64,000 nucleotides of DNA from Solibacteraceae bacterium (GTDB lineage Bacteria; Acidobacteriota; Terriglobia; Bryobacterales; Bryobacteraceae). The position numbers and the translations under genes were made by a program. Positions within the stretch are counted from its first letter, which is position 1, and each line of letters starts with the position of its first letter. Shown here one piece after another: positions 17,327 to 24,868 of this stretch. Under the pieces are notes generated by a model. It saw nothing but the letters and a program-made list of their open reading frames with translations, was not told the DNA's origin and made no database searches. The DNA is taken from contig JAJPJX010000042.1 of NCBI GenBank assembly GCA_021324015.1, positions 1 to 64,000 on the forward strand. The letters are read 5' to 3'.

Positions 17327-17884
17327 CTACTGCCGAGCGGCCTCACGCACGCCCTGGTCCGCCGCCGGTCGCCGCGGCGACAGCCATCCCCGCCACCACA
17401 GCACGAGGTACACGGCAGCCAGGGCCGCGTACGTGGTGATCCAGAACCACGGTGTCCACCAGGCCACGCCATCGACCCTGAAGCCGGAGATGGGCCACAG
17501 GAACCGGGTCGCGTAGAATCTGAGGCTGTGCGTGGGGATGTCGATCAGGATGTGGAGTAGCCATCCGAACAGCTCCACCACGACGCGGCGCGCCACGAGC
17601 GTGGTTACGGCCAAGACCAACAGGAACACGATCAGACTATGCGCCGCAGGGTACAGCGGGAGGCCGAGGTGGACATGCGGCAGGACGTGACCGCCAGCCG
17701 CTCCCGCTGTGGGGCCAGCCGCAAGCCGCAGCCACAGACCAGCGGCGAGCGATGGCCCGAACGCCAGCACATCGGGGAATACTCCCCACCAGGCCGTCCC
17801 GCCCACGCTGACGCTGGTTTTAATCGATCTCTTTGCTGCGATCCCTGCCGCAGCGGCCCACAGGCAATGTGCAACGATGTCCAT
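17327..17884 (-). CDS. inner-membrane protein, YdjM-like metal-dependent hydrolase family
   Basis: A 185-residue membrane protein from the ATG at 17884, which has AAGG 9 bases upstream; another ATG 6 bases earlier is also possible. It begins MDIVAHCLWAAAAG and has about four hydrophobic segments. Histidines and acidic residues are spread as in the YdjM/LexA-binding membrane hydrolase family (DIVAHC, GVFPDVLAFGP, HVHLGLPLY, HILIDIPTHS). That family is predicted to be metal-dependent hydrolases, with no firmly known role. It lies between two pseudogenes and looks intact. The region between its 3' end and the OmpA fragment (17167-17326) holds nothing I can identify. Confidence 0.6.
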   Translation of the reverse strand: MDIVAHCLWAAAAGIAAKRSIKTSVSVGGTAWWGVFPDVLAFGPSLAAGLWLRLAAGPTAGAAGGHVLPHVHLGLPLYPAAHSLIVFLLVLAVTTLVARRVVVELFGWLLHILIDIPTHSLRFYATRFLWPISGFRVDGVAWWTPWFWITTYAALAAVYLVLWWRGWLSPRRPAADQGVREAARQ

Positions 17885-18018
17885 GTCCATCCTTCGCCGT
17901 AGCGTTGCTCCACACCGTGGTAGCGCACGGCGGTCGAAAGCGCAATGGCTGGCTGTTATCCGCATCCCCGCCGCCCGCGCGACAGCGGCTGTTCGCTGCC
18001 AGCGCCGGTCAGGCAAAC

Positions 18019-18576
18019 GTGAAGCGACTCATCTACAGGATGAACGGTCAGATCATCCTGCGTCCCACGACGGTGCGGTACGGGTGATCACTCCCGGCGC
18101 CTACGGCAACAAGTCGATCAAGTGGGTCCAGCGCATCGTCCTGACCAACGACTACAAGGCGAATGACTCTGACGCGGAGCTGAACAATGACACAGAGAGC
18201 CCGCTGAAGACCCGCGCCCGGTTCTTGAATGCACCAAAGGAACTCCCGCCGGACACGCCCGCCCCACTGACAGGCATGGCGCAAGTCGGCGTATTGGGGG
18301 CTCGCCAAAGTCCAGTACTTCATCCATTCCCAGGTATACCCGTGGCCAGAGGACAACCCGTACTGGAGCAAGGCCGCCTGGAGGGATGCCGCGATCCTGC
18401 CGCCGCCCGGCGACTGGGGTGGAGGGCTGCCTGGGGGCAAGTTGCCGACCAACACCGGCCAGATCGATCCGGTCAAGGGTGCGCCGTTCCATTGGCCCAT
18501 GCAGCCCATGCCGCGGACACTGCCGGGAACTGGCTTCAACGCCATCCACCGCGCCACCGTGGTGGTGAAGGCGTGA
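18019..18576 (+). pseudogene. sulfite-oxidase-family molybdoenzyme, C-terminal part, frameshifted
   Basis: Three frames together read like the C-terminal half of a molybdopterin-dependent oxidoreductase with a Mo-co dimerisation domain. Frame one gives VKRLIYRMNGQ (18019 on). A second frame from about 18066 gives GAVRVITPGAYGNKSIKW and later TPAPLTGMAQVGV. A third frame from 18298 gives GLAKVQYFIHSQVYPWPEDN, DWGGGLPGGKLP and a stop at 18574. The second shift lies in a run of five G at 18296-18300. Near the end FHWPM joins directly to QPMPR, where family members have about 25-30 more residues, so there is also an internal deletion. The N-terminal molybdopterin-binding core is absent. Not functional. 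Confidence 0.75.
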
Positions 18577-18788
18577 GTCGGGTTGTCAGGCGGGCGCCTT
18601 CGCACCAGCGGAACGTTGGCCTCCCCCAAGATTGACGGGCGGAAGAGCTCTTATCGCGCGCTCGCCTGGAACCAGCCGGTCTTCGCAAACCCACACGGGA
18701 CGTCACGCCTGGCTGTACACTGGAGTCCGGAATTGGAATAGGTGATCAAGACACAATATTCTTATGGCTTGAAAGGACCACAGCACAA

Positions 18789-19877
18789 ATGGCGCAATTC
18801 ACTCGCCGCTCATGGGTTAAGACTAATGCAGCGATGGCCGCTGCCGCTCGAACGGCTTCGTTTGTGCCCGAACGGGCGTATGCGACACGACAAGGGAAGA
18901 TTATCATGTCGCACGTACTCAGCTTGGATCAACGTAATCGCCAGAAGCTCTGCCTTCAGATGGGTGTCACCCATGTGGTCTCCACTCCGTCCTTGGCAGG
19001 CATCGGTCCCGATCAATATGCCGCAGCGATGCGGAAACACAAAGAGGCTTGGGCCGAGGCGGGCTTCAAGGTTGCCGTGTATGAAACCATGACGCCAGTC
19101 CCTGCGGACAACATCAAGCGGGGTACACCTGGCCGGGATCAAGAACTCAGGAATTGGATTGCCGTTATTGAGGCCATGGGCAAGGTGGGCATCCCGGTGT
19201 TGTGTTATAACCTAGGCCAAGGGGGCAGGCGAACAGGTAACGTTATTGTGCGTGGCGGAGCCATATCGACCGAGCATGATTATGAGGCATCCAAGAAACT
19301 CCCTCCTGCGAAGGAAATCTATACGGAAGATCAACTGTGGGAAGCGTTAACGTGGCTGATAGAGCGGATTATTCCTGTATGCGAGAAGGCAAATGTCAGG
19401 ATGGGATACCATCCTAATGACCCGGCAGTCTCCCCATATCTCGGCTCTGCCCAGATCATGATCAGCCCAGCAGCTTACCGGCGTCTGTTTTCAATTGCCG
19501 ACAGCCCATGCAATGGCGTTACGTTCTGTCAGGGCAACTTCCGATCGATGAAGTACGCTCCGGGTGAAAGCATCTATTCGGTGGCCACGGAGTTCGCGGA
19601 AAGGCGCAAGATCCAATTCGTTCACTTCCGTGATGTTGATGGCACGGCGGACACGCGCTACTACGAGACATTTCATGACGACGGGCCGACGGATATGGCG
19701 AGGATGCTGCAATGCTACGTTCGGGGCGGATTTGTTGGCCCCTTGCGTACCGACCATGCGCCGGCCATGGAGGGCGAGGACGCACAGAAGAATCCCGGCT
19801 ATGGCATGTTAGGGCACATTTTTGCCATCGGGTATACGAAGGGTCTGATGCAGGCATTGAACATAGCGTATGAATAG
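18789..19877 (+). CDS. uxuA: mannonate dehydratase (UxuA family)
   Basis: The family dehydrates D-mannonate to 2-keto-3-deoxygluconate in hexuronate breakdown. From the ATG at 18789 the protein has 362 residues; the first 35 (FTRRSWVKTNAAMAAAAR) resemble a degenerate twin-arginine leader. An internal ATG at 18906 (MSHVLSLDQRN) has a better ribosome-binding site (GGGAAG, 7 bases) and would give 323 residues. Family motifs include NLGQGG, MGYHPNDP, VTFCQGNF, HFRDVDG and RTDHAP. Sampled lines are 45-48% GC by eye against more than 60% in neighbours, so it looks acquired. Its stop overlaps the start of the next gene by 8 bases. About 210 bases upstream (18577-18788) hold nothing identifiable. Confidence 0.8.
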   Translation: MAQFTRRSWVKTNAAMAAAARTASFVPERAYATRQGKIIMSHVLSLDQRNRQKLCLQMGVTHVVSTPSLAGIGPDQYAAAMRKHKEAWAEAGFKVAVYETMTPVPADNIKRGTPGRDQELRNWIAVIEAMGKVGIPVLCYNLGQGGRRTGNVIVRGGAISTEHDYEASKKLPPAKEIYTEDQLWEALTWLIERIIPVCEKANVRMGYHPNDPAVSPYLGSAQIMISPAAYRRLFSIADSPCNGVTFCQGNFRSMKYAPGESIYSVATEFAERRKIQFVHFRDVDGTADTRYYETFHDDGPTDMARMLQCYVRGGFVGPLRTDHAPAMEGEDAQKNPGYGMLGHIFAIGYTKGLMQALNIAYE

Positions 19878-20862
19878 ACTCATGATTGCCAGGCTCCTCT
19901 TGCTGCTGGCCAGCGCGGCGGCGCTCCAGGCGCAGCACACCGTGTATCTGATTTCGCAGAAGGCTGCGAGTTCCATCGCCTTTTACACTCCGGCCGGTGA
20001 GAAACTGGCGGCCGTGCCGGTGGGCCGGAACCCGCACGAGATGGTGCTTTCCTCCGACGGGCGGTACCTCTACACGACCGATAACGGCACCATGCGCATC
20101 GAGCAGCCCGGTACGGGAGGCAACACGGTCTCCATCGTGGATGTCGCCGCGCGCAAGAAGGTGGGCGAGATCTCCCTGGGCAACTTCCGCCGCCCGCACG
20201 GCATCGACCTGGACCCTAAGACTGGCCGCCTGGTGGTGACCACGGAACTGCCGGACCAGTTGCTGCTGATCGATCCCGCCGCCCGCAAGGTGCTACGCAC
20301 ATACCCGACCAAGGGAAAAACTTCCCACATGGTGAAACTGGCGGCCGAAGCCAACTATGCCTACGTGAGCAACAGCAATTCCGCGAACGTCTCCGCCATC
20401 AACCTGGCGAACGGCGACGTCACGTTGATCCCCACCGGCGACCGTCCGGAGGGTGGCGTGGTATCGCACGACGGCCGGTATTTCTACGTGGGCAACCGGG
20501 ACGGCAACACGATCTCCATCATCGACACACGGACACAGAAACTGGTGGGCGAGATTCACACCGGCAAAGGCTCGGTCCGCATGGCCGTGACCCCCGATGG
20601 ACGACGGCTGGTCTATGCGTTGTATCACGAAAACTGCCTCGAGGTGGCCGATCCGCGAGCGCGTCGCGTCGTGGCGCGGATCGACCTGCCGGAGCACGTG
20701 GTGTCGCTGAACCTGTCGCGGAACGGCAAGCTGGCCTTCGCCTCGGCCGAGGAAAAGGATACCGTCTTCGTGGTGTCCCTGCCGGAACAGAAGGTGGTGC
20801 AAACGATTCACACCGCGCCGGGAAGCGGACCGGATCCGGTGATGGAGGTCGTCGTCCGCTGA
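19870..20862 (+). CDS. exported YVTN/beta-propeller repeat protein
   Basis: A 330-residue protein with a signal peptide (residues 1-22, MNRLMIARLLLLLASAAALQAQ). The rest is a seven-bladed type propeller built of about 40-residue repeats with the pattern SxDGRYLYTTD, NTVSIVDVAxxKxVGEI, SHDGRYFYVGNRDGNTISIID. Such proteins are periplasmic or surface-attached and usually lack known activity. The ATG at 19870 overlaps the end of uxuA; a second ATG 12 bases later is equally possible. Its GC content returns to the local average, so the overlap with uxuA joins genes of different composition. Confidence 0.75.
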   Translation: MNRLMIARLLLLLASAAALQAQHTVYLISQKAASSIAFYTPAGEKLAAVPVGRNPHEMVLSSDGRYLYTTDNGTMRIEQPGTGGNTVSIVDVAARKKVGEISLGNFRRPHGIDLDPKTGRLVVTTELPDQLLLIDPAARKVLRTYPTKGKTSHMVKLAAEANYAYVSNSNSANVSAINLANGDVTLIPTGDRPEGGVVSHDGRYFYVGNRDGNTISIIDTRTQKLVGEIHTGKGSVRMAVTPDGRRLVYALYHENCLEVADPRARRVVARIDLPEHVVSLNLSRNGKLAFASAEEKDTVFVVSLPEQKVVQTIHTAPGSGPDPVMEVVVR

Positions 20863-20880
20863 AGCGCCGGCCCGGCCGCC

Positions 20881-21705
20881 TCACAGATCCCGGTAGCACA
20901 CCAGTTCGATGGCGTTTTCTCGCAGGGCCTGCCTCACTTCGGGGGCGGTCAGGGCGGCGAGTTCCTCTGCGCGGCTCTGTTTGAGGCGGGTGCGCGCCCG
21001 CCGCAGGTCCGTGCCCAGATGGCCGGGATGGCACATGAACTCCGTGACCCCCACGGGCAGATGGCGCAGCAACCGCACCAGTTCGGCAGCGCGGAAACGG
21101 CCCGTCATCTGGAAGCCCGCGAAGTGCTCGGTAGTGCGGCAGTGGTGGCGCTCGAGAATGTCGTGAAACCGCCGCCGCAGCAGCCCAAGGCCCCGGCTGG
21201 CCGCCCGCCTCGTCCAGGGAACGGATGCGGCTACTCCGCCCGTGAGCGGAAAATCGAACGGGCGGCGCACCCAGGGTATGCGGAAAGTCTCGGAGACCCG
21301 CGCAAGGGCTTCTAGCACGGGCGGCGCCAAATGGGTGTGCTTGTGGGTGTCGAGATGCGTGGGTTGAATGCCGGCGTCCAGAATGCGGCGCACCTGCGCC
21401 GCCATCTCGTCATACACGCGCCGCCGGCCGAGCGCCAGGGCCGCCAGCAACTCCCCCACTGTGGAGGGCAGCGCACGCTCCGGCTCCATCACCGAGCATC
21501 CGCTGATCAGCACGATGTGGCAGCCGATGTCCAGCGTGGGCGTCGCGCGCGCCAGCCGGATGGCATCGTCGAACGCTTCGCCGTTGGCCATCAGCGTGGT
21601 CGCGGTTAAAATTCCCCGGGTGTGTGCCTCCACAATCCCGGCGTTCACATCGGGCGTGAACCCGAAATCGTCGGCATTCACCACCAATTGCCTGCGGCAG
21701 GTCAA
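20881..21705 (-). CDS. hpnK: ChbG/HpnK-family deacetylase, HpnK-like
   Basis: The 274-residue YdjC-fold protein should remove an acetyl group from a sugar or a hopanoid-linked glucosamine. Metal and catalytic motifs are visible: VVNADDFGFTPDVN with the DD pair, then THLDTHKHTHLAP and the late EFMCHPGH. RPFDFPLTGG and the overall layout match the hopanoid-associated HpnK better than chitooligosaccharide deacetylases, but this is a judgement by eye. The start is a TTG whose TTGA overlaps the stop of mlaD, so it is the last gene of the mlaE-mlaF-mlaD unit. That suggests deacylation or deacetylation of a lipid handled by the Mla transporter. Confidence 0.7.
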   Translation of the reverse strand: MTCRRQLVVNADDFGFTPDVNAGIVEAHTRGILTATTLMANGEAFDDAIRLARATPTLDIGCHIVLISGCSVMEPERALPSTVGELLAALALGRRRVYDEMAAQVRRILDAGIQPTHLDTHKHTHLAPPVLEALARVSETFRIPWVRRPFDFPLTGGVAASVPWTRRAASRGLGLLRRRFHDILERHHCRTTEHFAGFQMTGRFRAAELVRLLRHLPVGVTEFMCHPGHLGTDLRRARTRLKQSRAEELAALTAPEVRQALRENAIELVCYRDL

Positions 21706-22775
21706 AAGATCGCCAGCTTGATGCGCAGGAATTTCTTGGGATTCGCCCGCATGTCTTTGGCCAGACCTTGAAATTCATGCATCGCGCCGTTGAGCGATTC
21801 GTACAACTGCGGGTTGACCACGAGTTGCCCCAGGGTGCCTTGGCCGGAGTTGATCTTGTCCATCGTGGTGTCCAGGCGGGCGACCAGGTCGTTCATCTGC
21901 TTGTAAAGGGCATCGTCCTTGAGCAGTTTGCCCGCGGTGCCCTTGCCGGAGTTCACATCCGTGACCAGGCGGCGGATCTCGGCCATGGAATTCCGGGCGT
22001 CCTCGTAGAGTTGCGGATCGTGCAGCAGCTTACCGGCCGTGCCCTGCCCCTGCTGCATTTCGGCCAGGATGGCGTCGATGCGCTTGAGCGGCGCGCGGAT
22101 TTCCTGATAGAGCGAATCATCGTAGATCAGCCGGCTGATGGTGCCTTTGCCCTGGCGGATATCGGTGAGCAACTGCTGGCTCTCGTTGGCGATGGCGTTC
22201 AGGCGGCTGTAGAGTTCCTCGTCCTTGAGCAGTTTGCCCAGGTTGCCCTTCCCGTTCTGAATGCCGCTCAGCATGCTGTCGGCGCGGTTGGAGATGTTCT
22301 GCAGTGTCTGCAGGAGGTTGGCGCTGGCCGCCATCAGTTCCGGAATGTCTTTCGCCTCCACGCTGGGCAGCTCCCCGCCAGGCTGCACGTGGACCGGGCT
22401 TTTGCCCTTGGTGATGTTGAGGAACTTGTCGCCCAGCAGGTTGGAAGCGCTGATCTCGGTCTTGGAATCCACTGGAATCTGCGGAAGGTATTCCTGGTTG
22501 ATCTCCATGCGGAACTCTACCGCGCGCACCGGGTCGCTCGATCCGGAAAGCCGGATTTTGTCGAGATTGCCGATGGTGATGCCGTTCAGGCGGACCGGCG
22601 TGCCTTCGGTCATGCCGGAGGCGTCGTCCATGTAAGTTCGCAGGATCACATAACGCTGGAAGATGCCGCCCGTGGACGTGAGCAGCAGGATCAGCGCCGC
22701 CAGAATCACCAAGGCCGTGATGGCCAGGACTCCCACCCGCAGTTGCGACCACTTTACTTTGCTAGCGCCAGCCAT
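21702..22775 (-). CDS. mlaD: MCE/MlaD-family lipid transport protein with C-terminal 34-residue repeats
   Basis: The substrate-binding, inner-membrane-anchored part of a phospholipid ABC transporter. It has 357 residues: one membrane helix (about 12-34), an MCE domain (about 42-125; GTPVRLNGITIGNL, LGDKFLNIT), then an extension. From residue 175 to the end the extension is five repeats of exactly 34 residues starting at G175, G209, G243, G277 and G311, each opening G(K/Q)GT-xGKLLxDxxLY and continuing as a predicted amphipathic helix. E. coli MlaD (183 residues) lacks these repeats, which could form a periplasmic stalk or tunnel. It starts 3 bases after mlaF. Confidence 0.85.
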   Translation of the reverse strand: MAGASKVKWSQLRVGVLAITALVILAALILLLTSTGGIFQRYVILRTYMDDASGMTEGTPVRLNGITIGNLDKIRLSGSSDPVRAVEFRMEINQEYLPQIPVDSKTEISASNLLGDKFLNITKGKSPVHVQPGGELPSVEAKDIPELMAASANLLQTLQNISNRADSMLSGIQNGKGNLGKLLKDEELYSRLNAIANESQQLLTDIRQGKGTISRLIYDDSLYQEIRAPLKRIDAILAEMQQGQGTAGKLLHDPQLYEDARNSMAEIRRLVTDVNSGKGTAGKLLKDDALYKQMNDLVARLDTTMDKINSGQGTLGQLVVNPQLYESLNGAMHEFQGLAKDMRANPKKFLRIKLAIF

Positions 22776-22778
22776 AGC

Positions 22779-23606
22779 TCATTTCTGATGCTTCACGAAC
22801 TTGGATACATACGGGTCCCGGGTCGCCTCTAACTCGTCCTGATTACCCTCAAACACCAGTTGCCCTTCGCGCATGACCAGGAAGCGGGTGCGCAAGTGCG
22901 ACTTCTCCCGGCCGTTTTGGGCGGGAATCAACCGGCCATCTTCCGGATTGTAGCGAAAATTGGCCACCAGGTTTCCGTCTTGATAGCGCTGCGTAACCAG
23001 CAGGGTGGTGGCATGGGAGACATCCCGCTCCTTGACGATCAGGGCCACGATGGTGTTGGCCGTGATCGGATCCAGACCCGCGGTGGGCGAATCGTACAGC
23101 AGCAGGGGCGGCTCGGTCACCACGGCGCGGGCGATGGCCGCGCGGCGGCGCATGCCCCCGGAGAGTTCGCTCGGGAACTTTTCGAGTGTCTGTTCGAGTT
23201 CCACGAATCGGAGCGCCTGCTCCACCCTGGGCCGTACCTCAGACGGCGGGCAATGGATGCACGCCTGGTTGACCAGAGGATAAGCCACGTTTTCCTCAAT
23301 GGTGAGGGAATCGAACAGCGCGCTCTCCTGAAACAGCATCCCGATCTTGCTGCGGATCTCGAACAATTCCTGCTCGCGCAGTTGCGAAATGTCGCGCCCG
23401 AAAACCTGCACGGATCCGCTCTCCGGCCGCAACAAGCCAAGAGCCGTTTTCAACAGCACCGTTTTGCCACTCCCGGCAGCGCCCAGAATCACCAGGGTCT
23501 CCTCCGGAAAAGCCCGGAAGGAGACCTCGCAAATGGCCGGCTGGCCCTCGAAGGCGACGGTCACCCGATCGAAGCGTAGAACGGGATTCGAGGCGTCTTC
23601 CGGCAT
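22779..23606 (-). CDS. mlaF: Mla-type ABC transporter ATP-binding protein
   Basis: This 275-residue cytoplasmic ATPase powers lipid transport with MlaE and MlaD. Walker A GAAGSGKT is at 42-49, the signature is ELSGGMRRR, Walker B and D-loop are LLLYDSPTAGLDP, and the H-loop position is a threonine/glutamine (LLVTQRYQDG) instead of the usual histidine, a departure worth noting. The aspartate-glutamate of Walker B is also altered (YDSPT where DEPT is usual); this YDxPTxGLDP form occurs in MlaF-like ATPases. The ATG at 23606 overlaps the mlaE stop (TGATG); a longer open frame upstream lies inside mlaE and is rejected. Confidence 0.85.
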   Translation of the reverse strand: MPEDASNPVLRFDRVTVAFEGQPAICEVSFRAFPEETLVILGAAGSGKTVLLKTALGLLRPESGSVQVFGRDISQLREQELFEIRSKIGMLFQESALFDSLTIEENVAYPLVNQACIHCPPSEVRPRVEQALRFVELEQTLEKFPSELSGGMRRRAAIARAVVTEPPLLLYDSPTAGLDPITANTIVALIVKERDVSHATTLLVTQRYQDGNLVANFRYNPEDGRLIPAQNGREKSHLRTRFLVMREGQLVFEGNQDELEATRDPYVSKFVKHQK

Positions 23607-24370
23607 CACGTCCCGGCCAGCCACACGAAGATCTTGGTCAGGAAGAAGGTCAGGACGAAAATCAGCACCGACGCCGCCACCACCGCTTGCGTCGTGGCGC
23701 GGCCCACGCCCTGGGTGCCGCCGGTGGTGCGCAGCCCGTAATAGCAGCCGATCAGCGAGATGATGAACGCGAAGACGAACGGTTTCAACAGGCCCTGCGC
23801 CACATCGTTCCACACCAGCGCCCGCCAGACCGTGCTCCAGTACTGCGTGGTCATCAACTTCAGGTAGAAGTACGCGATCACGTAACCGCCGAACATCCCC
23901 ACGAAGTCGGAAATAATCGTGAGCAGCGGCAGCATCACCGCCGTGGCGATGAGTCGGGGGGTGACCAGCTTCTGGATGGGGTCGGTGCCCAGGGCGCGCA
24001 TGGCATCGATCTGCTCGGTGACCTTCATGGAGCCCAGCTCGCTGGCGATGCCGGAGGAATTGCGCCCGGCCACCACCAACGCCGTCAGCACGGGGCCGAG
24101 TTCGCGCACCAGGGTAATGGAGACCAGCGTGCCGGTCTTGCCCACCTGGCCGTACTGCGCCAGCGCCCGGGACATCTGCAACGCCATCACAGCGCCGCTG
24201 AAGAATCCTGTCATGACCACAATCGGCAGGCTGCCAACTCCGATAGTGTCCATCTGTAAGAATACGTCGTCCCAGTAATGCGGCCGCCGGGCAATATTTT
24301 GCAGGGCCCGGCCGGTCAGTTGAAAGAACTCCTGGGCGGCGCTGACCGGTCCTTTCAAGAAGTCCAGCAA
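23606..24370 (-). CDS. mlaE: Mla-type ABC transporter permease
   Basis: A 254-residue inner-membrane protein with about five membrane helices. MlaE-family stretches are clear: GFFSGAVMALQ, LVRELGPVLTALVVAGR, ASELGSMKVTEQIDAM and LGTDPIQKLVTPR. It starts at a TTG (24370), preceded by GGGGAT; the first ATG in frame would remove about 40 residues that other MlaE proteins have, so the TTG is preferred. It is the first gene of mlaE-mlaF-mlaD-hpnK. I see no mlaB or mlaC here. Confidence 0.85.
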   Translation of the reverse strand: MLDFLKGPVSAAQEFFQLTGRALQNIARRPHYWDDVFLQMDTIGVGSLPIVVMTGFFSGAVMALQMSRALAQYGQVGKTGTLVSITLVRELGPVLTALVVAGRNSSGIASELGSMKVTEQIDAMRALGTDPIQKLVTPRLIATAVMLPLLTIISDFVGMFGGYVIAYFYLKLMTTQYWSTVWRALVWNDVAQGLLKPFVFAFIISLIGCYYGLRTTGGTQGVGRATTQAVVAASVLIFVLTFFLTKIFVWLAGT

Positions 24371-24431
24371 GCAGGATCCCCGTATTTTGATGCTATCAGA
24401 ATCTGAGCGTACGCCTCGTGTTCAGTCCGAG

Positions 24432-24453
24432 CCGCCGCCGGAGAAAGCGGCGG
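24432..24453 (-). terminator. GC-rich hairpin between ridA and mlaE
   Basis: A perfect 7-bp stem (CCGCCGC / GCGGCGG) with an 8-base loop begins 17 bases beyond the stop codon of the ridA gene on the minus strand. There is no T-run. It probably marks the end of the trxB-ridA transcript before the mla operon. Confidence 0.45.
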
Positions 24454-24470
24454 GCGCCCGCCCCTCCGCT

Positions 24471-24854
24471 TTACTTCGGCTTATAGGCGATGGCGTCGAT
24501 CTCGACTTTCATCTGCGGGTTGGCGAACTTGGCCTCCACGGTCGTGCGCGCTGGCTTGGCCTCGCCGAAGAACTCCGCGTACACCTCGTTCATGGCCGCA
24601 AAGTCCTTGCCGTCCGCCAGAAACACCGAGCATTTCACGACGTCGGCCATGGTGGCGCCGCAGCCCTCCAGGATCTTCTGGATGTTCGACAGCACGAGGC
24701 GGGTTTCGTGCCGGATATCGCCATAAGACATTTGCTGGGTCGCCGGGTCGATGGGACCCTGGCCCGCCACGTAGATGAAACCGCCGGCGCGGACCGCCGG
24801 GCTGTAAGGCCCGCGCGGGGTGGGAACGCCGGGCGGACTGATTCTCTCGATCAT
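24471..24854 (-). CDS. RidA-family enamine/imine deaminase
   Basis: A 127-residue trimeric-type protein expected to hydrolyse reactive enamines and imines, such as 2-aminoacrylate from PLP enzymes. It shows the family pattern PRGPYSPAVRAGGFIYVAGQG, an arginine in KPARTTVEAKF and the E-I-D-A-I-A end strand. The ATG at 24854 has AAGGAG at ideal spacing; an ATG two codons earlier sits directly on the Shine-Dalgarno and is less likely. It starts 15 bases after the trxB stop, so the two are one transcript. Confidence 0.85.
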   Translation of the reverse strand: MIERISPPGVPTPRGPYSPAVRAGGFIYVAGQGPIDPATQQMSYGDIRHETRLVLSNIQKILEGCGATMADVVKCSVFLADGKDFAAMNEVYAEFFGEAKPARTTVEAKFANPQMKVEIDAIAYKPK

Positions 24855-24868
24855 GCGCATCTCCTTGG

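Noticed and set aside
21930-22250. Regular 102-bp periodicity resembling a CRISPR or tandem DNA repeat
   Set aside because: It is the coding reflection of the 34-residue protein repeats in MlaD; units differ at the DNA level and there are no spacers.
23607-23813. N-terminal extension of mlaF
   Set aside because: It lies inside mlaE in another frame; the TGATG overlap gives a clean start.
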